Source of the DNA: Granulicella sp.
Lineage (GTDB): Bacteria; Acidobacteriota; Terriglobia; Terriglobales; Acidobacteriaceae
NCBI GenBank assembly: GCA_003133205.1
Contig: PKWK01000409.1
Span: 1 to 10,922 of the forward strand
Direction: 5' to 3'
DNA: 10,922 bases
How positions within the stretch are numbered: the first letter of the stretch is position 1; every line of letters begins with the position of its first letter. A program made the position numbers and the translations under genes. The notes below the pieces were generated by a model. It saw nothing but the letters and a program-made list of their open reading frames with translations, did not search any database and was not told the DNA's origin. This document shows, piece after piece, positions 6,939 through 10,922 of the stretch.

Positions 6939-7665
6939 CCTCGGCCACACGCGCAGCGCGAACTGCCGCGACCACCTTCTGCTCACTCCCGACACATTCG
7001 TCCGCACGCCGCTGCCGGGGATGCAGGGTGGCATGGCCGTCGTCCACGTCTCGCCCGCGGCCGGCGCGGCCTTCACCCAATACACGGCGGAACTCGAGCC
7101 CACCGGAACGCTCGGCCCCACGACTGCGCAACGTTTCGTCTACGTGCTCAGCGGCGCCGTCGATCTCGCCACCGACACCAGCTTCAGCTCACTCGCGCCC
7201 GGCGGCTACGCCTATATTCCCGCGGGCCTGACCCACACGCTGACTGCGCAAGCAACCACACGCCTCGCGGTCATCGAGAAAAATTACCAGCCACTCGCAG
7301 GAGTTGCGCCGCCCACCCTGCTCACAGGCAGCGAAGCCAACGTCGCGTCCGTTGCGCTGATGGGCGATCCCGACCTCCAGGTACGCGGCCTGCTGCCCGA
7401 TCTGCCCGGCTTCGACTTCGCCGTCAACACCATGACCTACGAGCCCGGTGCGGCTCTCAGCATGGTCGAAATCCATGTGATGGAGCATGGCCTGCTGATG
7501 CTTGAAGGCGGCGGGATCTATCGCCTCGGCGACGCCTGGTATCCGGTCACCGCGGGCGACTTCATCTGGATGGCGCCGTTCTGCCCACAGTGGTTCGGCG
7601 CCCTCGGCAAGCAGCCGGCGAAGTATCTAATCTATAAAGATTGGAACCGCCATCCGCTGGGGTGA
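6931..7665 (+). CDS. allE: (S)-ureidoglycine aminohydrolase (bicupin, YlbA/AllE)
   Basis: Releases ammonia from (S)-ureidoglycine to give (S)-ureidoglycolate, keeping the configuration that decays quickly without the enzyme. The 244-residue protein has two cupin domains: an N-terminal one (about 30-118, with the GxxxYIPAGLTH pattern) and a C-terminal metal-binding one (about 165-240). The Mn ligands of the plant enzyme (Glu235, His237, His241, Gln275) have exact counterparts with identical spacing: Glu180, His182 and His186 in VEIHVMEHG, and Gln220 in PFCPQWFG. The final YLIYKDWNRHPLG is also family-typical. E. coli YlbA is slightly longer. The ATG was chosen from the Shine-Dalgarno and the 8-base overlap with allC. 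An 82-base gap follows, the longest inside the operon. Confidence 0.95.
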   Translation: MHNLGHTRSANCRDHLLLTPDTFVRTPLPGMQGGMAVVHVSPAAGAAFTQYTAELEPTGTLGPTTAQRFVYVLSGAVDLATDTSFSSLAPGGYAYIPAGLTHTLTAQATTRLAVIEKNYQPLAGVAPPTLLTGSEANVASVALMGDPDLQVRGLLPDLPGFDFAVNTMTYEPGAALSMVEIHVMEHGLLMLEGGGIYRLGDAWYPVTAGDFIWMAPFCPQWFGALGKQPAKYLIYKDWNRHPLG

Positions 7666-7736
7666 CGGTGCAGTTCGGCTCGTCTCTGATTTTACCGATC
7701 TTGATCGCTCACGCCGAGTAATATTGCCGCAGGCGC

Positions 7737-7742
7737 AGGAGG
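7737..7742 (+). promoter_or_regulatory. Strong ribosome binding site of UAH
   Basis: AGGAGG stands 5 bases before ATG 7748. It is the best Shine-Dalgarno in the window and rules out the upstream in-frame TTG at 7724, which would place the site inside the coding sequence. Confidence 0.8.
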
Positions 7743-7747
7743 CAAGG

Positions 7748-9055
7748 ATGCAGACCCAGACTGGAAATCGATCGACCCACAAAGAGTCGCGCGAGGTTGC
7801 AATCGATGCAATGCGCTTGATCGGCGAGCTCCACACGCTAGCCGCCTTTACCTCCATCGAACCATCGCCCGAAGGCACCGCCGTCACCCGCGTCGTCTTC
7901 ACTCCCGACGATCTTCGCGCCCGTGCATGGCTGAAGCGGCTCGCCGAATCCGAAGGCCTCCTCATCCGCGAAGACGCCGTGGGCAACACCTTCTTCCGCT
8001 GGGTCGGCACCGAGCCCAACCTCCCCGCCGTCGCAACCGGCTCGCACATCGACGCCATCCCGCACGCCGGAATGTACGACGGGACGGTCGGCGTTCTCGG
8101 CGGCCTCGAAGCCATCCGCGCCCTCAAGCGCAGTGGCGCGCGCCCACGCCGATCCATCGAGCTTGTCCTTTTGACTTCCGAGGAGCCGACCCGCTTCGGC
8201 ATTGGCTGCGTTGGCAGCCGGCTCATCTCGGGCACGCTCGACCCTGAGCGCGCGGACGCCCTCCACGGGGCGCAGCGCGGCTCCGAAGAGGAAACGCTGG
8301 CCCAGGTCCGCACAGCCGCCGGATTCACCGGCCCACTCTCCAGCGTGCGCCTGCCCCCCGACTACTACCACGCATGGGTCGAACTGCACATCGAGCAAGG
8401 CCCGCTACTCGAGCGCGAAGGCATTCCCCTCGGCATCGTCACCGCAATCGCCGCCCCTGCAGGCTACCGCTACATCATCGAAGGCATCGGCGGCCACGCC
8501 GGCGCGCTCCTGATGCCCGACCGCCGCGACGCCCTGTGCGCCGCCTCAGAACTTATCTTGTCCATCGAGAAGCACGCACTTGCCACCGGTGTCATCGACA
8601 CCGTCGCCACGGTAGGCACGTGCGACGTGTATCCCGGCGCGGTCAACAGCGTCCCCAGCCGCGTCACCCTGCAGGTTGACATCCGCGACACCGACCCGGC
8701 CCGCCGCGAAGGTGTGATGCAGGCCGTTCGCCGCGATGTCGAGGCCATCGGCAAGCGCCGCGAGGTCCGCATCTCCGAGTCGCTCGTGAACGCCGACGAG
8801 CCCGCCATCTGCTTGCCGCACATCGTCGAGGTCATCGACGAGGTCTGCCGCAGCTATGGCATCACCGCCAAGCACATGGTCAGCCGCGCGTATCACGACT
8901 CGCTGTTCATGGCGCGCATCTCCCCCATCGCCATGATCTTCATCCCATGCCGTGGAGGCGTCAGCCACCGGCCCGACGAATACGCCGCGCCCGCCAACAT
9001 CGCATCCGGCACGCGCGTGCTGGCCTCCGCTCTTGGTAAGCTGGCCTCGGAGTAG
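7748..9055 (+). CDS. uah: Ureidoglycolate amidohydrolase (plant-type UAH, M20 family)
   Basis: Hydrolyses (S)-ureidoglycolate to glyoxylate, CO2 and two ammonia, ending the pathway without making urea. The protein has 435 residues from ATG 7748. M20 metal ligands: GSHIDAIPHAG (His100, Asp102), MYDGTVGVLGG (Asp111), TSEEPTRFGI (Glu145/146), ELHIEQGP (His214) and GGVSHRPDEY (His407). Specific marks shared, from memory, with Arabidopsis and soybean UAH are SEEPTRFGI.C.GSRL, TAIAAPA, GGHAGA.LMP.R.D (His250) and SRAYHDSLFMARISP with IFIPC (about 379-401). AllC at 5592 instead has NHAGTTPM and SGAGHDAM. UAH follows directly after allE, matching reaction order. A second allantoate amidohydrolase or an N-carbamoyl-amino-acid hydrolase is the alternative. 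Plant UAHs carry an ER signal peptide, but the N-terminus here is polar, so the protein is cytoplasmic. Confidence 0.88.
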   Translation: MQTQTGNRSTHKESREVAIDAMRLIGELHTLAAFTSIEPSPEGTAVTRVVFTPDDLRARAWLKRLAESEGLLIREDAVGNTFFRWVGTEPNLPAVATGSHIDAIPHAGMYDGTVGVLGGLEAIRALKRSGARPRRSIELVLLTSEEPTRFGIGCVGSRLISGTLDPERADALHGAQRGSEEETLAQVRTAAGFTGPLSSVRLPPDYYHAWVELHIEQGPLLEREGIPLGIVTAIAAPAGYRYIIEGIGGHAGALLMPDRRDALCAASELILSIEKHALATGVIDTVATVGTCDVYPGAVNSVPSRVTLQVDIRDTDPARREGVMQAVRRDVEAIGKRREVRISESLVNADEPAICLPHIVEVIDEVCRSYGITAKHMVSRAYHDSLFMARISPIAMIFIPCRGGVSHRPDEYAAPANIASGTRVLASALGKLASE

Positions 9056-9061
9056 AGTCCC

Positions 9062-10555
9062 ATGCCGATCCGATCCATCAATCCCGCGAACGGCACAGTG
9101 CTCTGCAGCTTCACCCCGCTGACCAACGAGGTGCTGCTGCGGAAGATTGGCCTCGCCGAGACCGCGTTCGCCCAATATGCCGACGTCCCGCTCAGCCACC
9201 GCGCACTGTGCATGCGCAAGCTGGCCCACCTGCTCGAATCCGAGACCGCCGACCTGGCCGCGCTGATCACCGCGGAGATGGGCAAGCCCGTAGTCGCCGC
9301 GCGCGCCGAGATCGTCAAATGCGCCAGCGTCTGCCGCTACTACGCCGATCACGCCGCCCGCACCCTTGCGCCGGAACATATCGACACCGGAGCGGCCGAC
9401 GCACACGTGCGCTGGGACCCGCTCGGCATCGTGCTCGCCGTCATGCCGTGGAACTTCCCCTTCTGGCAGGTCTTCCGCTTTCTCGCGCCCGCTCTCATGG
9501 CAGGCAATGTTGGCCTGCTCAAGCACGCCTCCAGCGTGCCCCAGTGCGCGCTCGCGATCGAGGCTTTGGTGCGCCGCGCGGGCTTTCCCCACGGCACCTT
9601 CCAGACGCTGCTGATCGAGGCCAGCCAGGTGGAGATGGTGCTGGGCGATGAACGCGTAGCCGCGGTCACTGTTACGGGCAGCGAATCCACCGGCCGCGCC
9701 ATTGCCGCCCAGGCAGGCTGGCTCATCAAGAAGTCAGTCCTCGAGCTCGGAGGAAGCGATCCATTCATCGTGATGCCGTCGGCCGACCTCGATGTCGCCG
9801 TCGACGCCGCAGTCCGCGCGCGCTGCGTCAATAGCGGCCAGTCCTGCATCGCGGCCAAGCGCTTCGTCATCGCCGACTCGATCTACGACGAATTCGAAAC
9901 CCGCTTCGTCGCCGGCATGGACGCCATGAAGATCGGCGACCCCACTCTCGAAGACACCGAGATCGGTCCGCTCGCCACCGCCGCGCAGGTCGACGATGTT
10001 CACGCCCAGGTGCAGGCCGCGGTCAAGGCCGGCGGCCGCGTGCTCACCGGCGGAGAGCGCATGGTCGGCAAGGGAAACTACTACGAGCCCACTGTGCTGG
10101 CTGGCGTTCCGCGCACCTCGGACGTCTACCGCGAAGAGATCTTCGGACCGGTCGCACTGCTGTTCCGCGTGCGCGATATCGACGAGGCCATCGCGGTGGC
10201 GAACGACACTCCGTTCGGCCTGGGCGCATCAGTGTGGACCCGCAGCGACGCCGAGCAGAGGCGCTTCGCCGCCAGCCTGCAATGCGGGGCGGTCTTCGTC
10301 AACGCGCCCGTGGCCAGCGATCCCCGCGTGCCCTTCGGGGGCGTCAAGCACTCGGGCTATGGCCGCGAACTCTCAGCCGCCGGGATGCGCGAGTTCCTCA
10401 ACGCGAAGACGGTCGTCATCGCCGAACCGGTGGCCGCCAAACCGCCCCAGCCCACGCCTGAGCCTGTCAATCGCGCCACGGGCACAAACCCCGCCGATCA
10501 AGCCCCGATCCCGTTCCGCGATGTTTTGGAGCGCAGCATTAAGTCAGGGAAATAG
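9062..10555 (+). CDS. sad: NAD(P)-dependent succinate-semialdehyde dehydrogenase-like protein (Sad/YneI type) with C-terminal tail
   Basis: Aldehyde dehydrogenase superfamily; oxidises a semialdehyde to the acid with NAD(P). Catalytic set (497-residue numbering): Asn131 in MPWNFPFWQ, cofactor Lys154 in LLKHAS, the glycine-containing VTVTGSESTGR turn (202-212), general base Glu228 in LELGGSDPFIV and nucleophile Cys262 in NSGQSCIAAKRF. The MPWNFPFWQV, KH(A) and GGSDPFIV stretches place it with E. coli Sad/YneI and mycobacterial GabD1, and apart from E. coli GabD. The family domain ends near residue 455 (RELS..GMREFLNAKTV). A 42-residue Pro/Ala-rich tail (PPQPTPEPVN onward) follows and is not usual for the family. 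GGAG (9049-9052) precedes ATG 9062, and the gene sits 6 bases after UAH, so it is probably the last gene of the operon. Its substrate here is unknown; glyoxylate-derived semialdehydes or succinate semialdehyde are candidates. Confidence 0.88.
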   Translation: MPIRSINPANGTVLCSFTPLTNEVLLRKIGLAETAFAQYADVPLSHRALCMRKLAHLLESETADLAALITAEMGKPVVAARAEIVKCASVCRYYADHAARTLAPEHIDTGAADAHVRWDPLGIVLAVMPWNFPFWQVFRFLAPALMAGNVGLLKHASSVPQCALAIEALVRRAGFPHGTFQTLLIEASQVEMVLGDERVAAVTVTGSESTGRAIAAQAGWLIKKSVLELGGSDPFIVMPSADLDVAVDAAVRARCVNSGQSCIAAKRFVIADSIYDEFETRFVAGMDAMKIGDPTLEDTEIGPLATAAQVDDVHAQVQAAVKAGGRVLTGGERMVGKGNYYEPTVLAGVPRTSDVYREEIFGPVALLFRVRDIDEAIAVANDTPFGLGASVWTRSDAEQRRFAASLQCGAVFVNAPVASDPRVPFGGVKHSGYGRELSAAGMREFLNAKTVVIAEPVAAKPPQPTPEPVNRATGTNPADQAPIPFRDVLERSIKSGK

Positions 10556-10634
10556 GCTCTTTCAATGAAAGGTTAGGCCGGTCGATCAATCTTCTGGCTG
10601 CAGTTGCTACACGCACGGCGCACAAAAGGAAAGA

Positions 10635-10665
10635 GGCGCGACCAGATTGCTGGCCGCGCCCTTTT
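10635..10665. terminator. Bidirectional terminator closing the ureide operon
   Basis: A 9-bp stem with one mismatch (GGCGCGACC 10635-10643 and GGCCGCGCC 10652-10660) has an 8-base loop. On + it is followed by CTTTT (10661-10665). On the minus strand the A-rich stretch 10624-10634 yields a U-rich tail. It lies between the stop of the dehydrogenase (10555) and the stop of the convergent receptor gene (10683). The rest of 10556-10682 shows no further gene. Confidence 0.75.
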
Positions 10666-10682
10666 CGTTAGTAACAGGTTGA

Positions 10683-10922
10683 TTAGAAGTTGAAGTTAGC
10701 CGAAAGCGTGATGTGCCGCACCGCATTCGAGCCACCAAAGCCGCCGCCGATTGACGTGACCTTGCCAAAGTAGGAATTCGACAGGTTGCTAACTGGCGAT
10801 CCGTAGGGAACCTGGTTGAACAGGTTCAGGACCTGCAGTCCAAGCGACAAGTTGTATTTGCGCCCTGTGTTGGACCCGCGTCCCCCACCAAAGCCGCCGC
10901 CACCGCCACCGCCGCCACCGCC
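10683..10922 (-). CDS. C-terminal end of a TonB-dependent-receptor-like outer-membrane protein (5' part missing)
   Basis: The minus-strand frame is open from the right edge to TAA at 10685-10683 and gives 79 residues. They begin with ten consecutive Gly and FGGGRGSN, then the beta-strand stretch RKYNLSLGLQVLNLFNQV, PYGSPVSNL, SYFGKVTSIGGGFGG, and end HITLSANFNF. An amphipathic last strand with terminal Phe is the beta-signal of outer-membrane barrels. The LGLQVLNLFN...G.....FG pattern followed by a Gly-rich loop is that of the large Acidobacteriota receptors annotated as carboxypeptidase-regulatory-like or TonB-dependent receptor proteins. The Gly run (10893-10922) would sit in an extracellular loop. 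The substrate is unknown. Being convergent with the purine operon and behind a terminator, it is not part of that operon. Confidence 0.75.
   Translation of the reverse strand, partial: GGGGGGGGGGFGGGRGSNTGRKYNLSLGLQVLNLFNQVPYGSPVSNLSNSYFGKVTSIGGGFGGSNAVRHITLSANFNF

Larger units (their letters stand above)
2424..10555 (+). other. Predicted eight-gene ureide/purine-catabolism operon
   Basis: allB, uraD, uraH, urate oxidase, allC, allE, UAH and a semialdehyde dehydrogenase lie on one strand with gaps of 39, 2, 23, overlap 4, overlap 8, 82 and 6 bases. No convincing terminator was seen inside, and a hairpin terminator follows at 10635-10665. The first seven products form a continuous pathway from urate to glyoxylate. 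The only gap wide enough for an internal promoter is 7666-7747. Co-transcription is inferred from spacing and function. Confidence 0.75.

Noticed and set aside
5592..9055. allC and UAH as a recent tandem duplication
   Set aside because: Both are M20 enzymes, but their substrate-side motifs and most of the sequence differ, and allE lies between them; this is an old divergence, not a recent copy.
8546..9592. Long minus-strand open frame (348 codons) opposite UAH and the dehydrogenase
   Set aside because: It is antisense to two well-supported enzymes. High GC makes long shadow frames common, and its translation is low-complexity Gly/Asp/His/Arg-rich with no domain.
10556..10634. Possible small gene or RNA between the dehydrogenase and the terminator
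   Set aside because: No start with a binding site and no clear fold beyond the terminator hairpin were seen.

Overview
The window is GC-rich, densely coded bacterial DNA. It most likely comes from an Acidobacteriota (Terriglobia-type) soil bacterium. This rests mainly on the right edge, where a minus-strand gene encodes the C-terminal end of a TonB-dependent-receptor-like outer-membrane protein with a Gly-rich loop and a terminal Phe, a style common in Acidobacteriota. Overall GC content and codon choice are compatible. The taxonomic call is inference. No rRNA, tRNA, CRISPR array, insertion sequence or prophage gene was seen.

Left block (1-1857): the 3' end of a MoeB/ThiF-type adenylyltransferase fused to a rhodanese domain (+) runs into a bidirectional terminator (about 478-506). 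It converges there with a homoserine dehydrogenase that carries an ACT domain (-). Guanine deaminase guaD (-) lies immediately upstream of hom, one base away, and is transcribed towards it.

Central block (2424-10555): one co-directional run of eight genes on the + strand diverges from guaD across a 112-bp gap. The order is allantoinase (allB), OHCU decarboxylase (uraD), 5-hydroxyisourate hydrolase (uraH), cofactor-free urate oxidase, allantoate amidohydrolase (allC), (S)-ureidoglycine aminohydrolase (allE/ylbA), a plant-type ureidoglycolate amidohydrolase (UAH) and a Sad/YneI-type semialdehyde dehydrogenase. Together these genes encode every step from urate to glyoxylate: urate -> HIU -> OHCU -> (S)-allantoin -> allantoate -> (S)-ureidoglycine -> (S)-ureidoglycolate -> glyoxylate, releasing CO2 and four ammonia. 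guaD supplies xanthine from guanine. Only xanthine dehydrogenase, a uric acid/purine transporter and a dedicated regulator are missing from the window.

Right block (10556-10922): a second bidirectional hairpin (10635-10665) separates the operon from the convergent, truncated receptor gene.

The main points of interest are: the plant-like, urea-free end of the pathway packed into one operon; gene order that mirrors reaction order (the first half reversed, the second half forward); a guaD gene whose good Shine-Dalgarno points to an ATC codon; an inverted repeat that exactly fills the spacer of the proposed guaD promoter; and a semialdehyde dehydrogenase with a proline-rich tail whose substrate in this pathway is not obvious.
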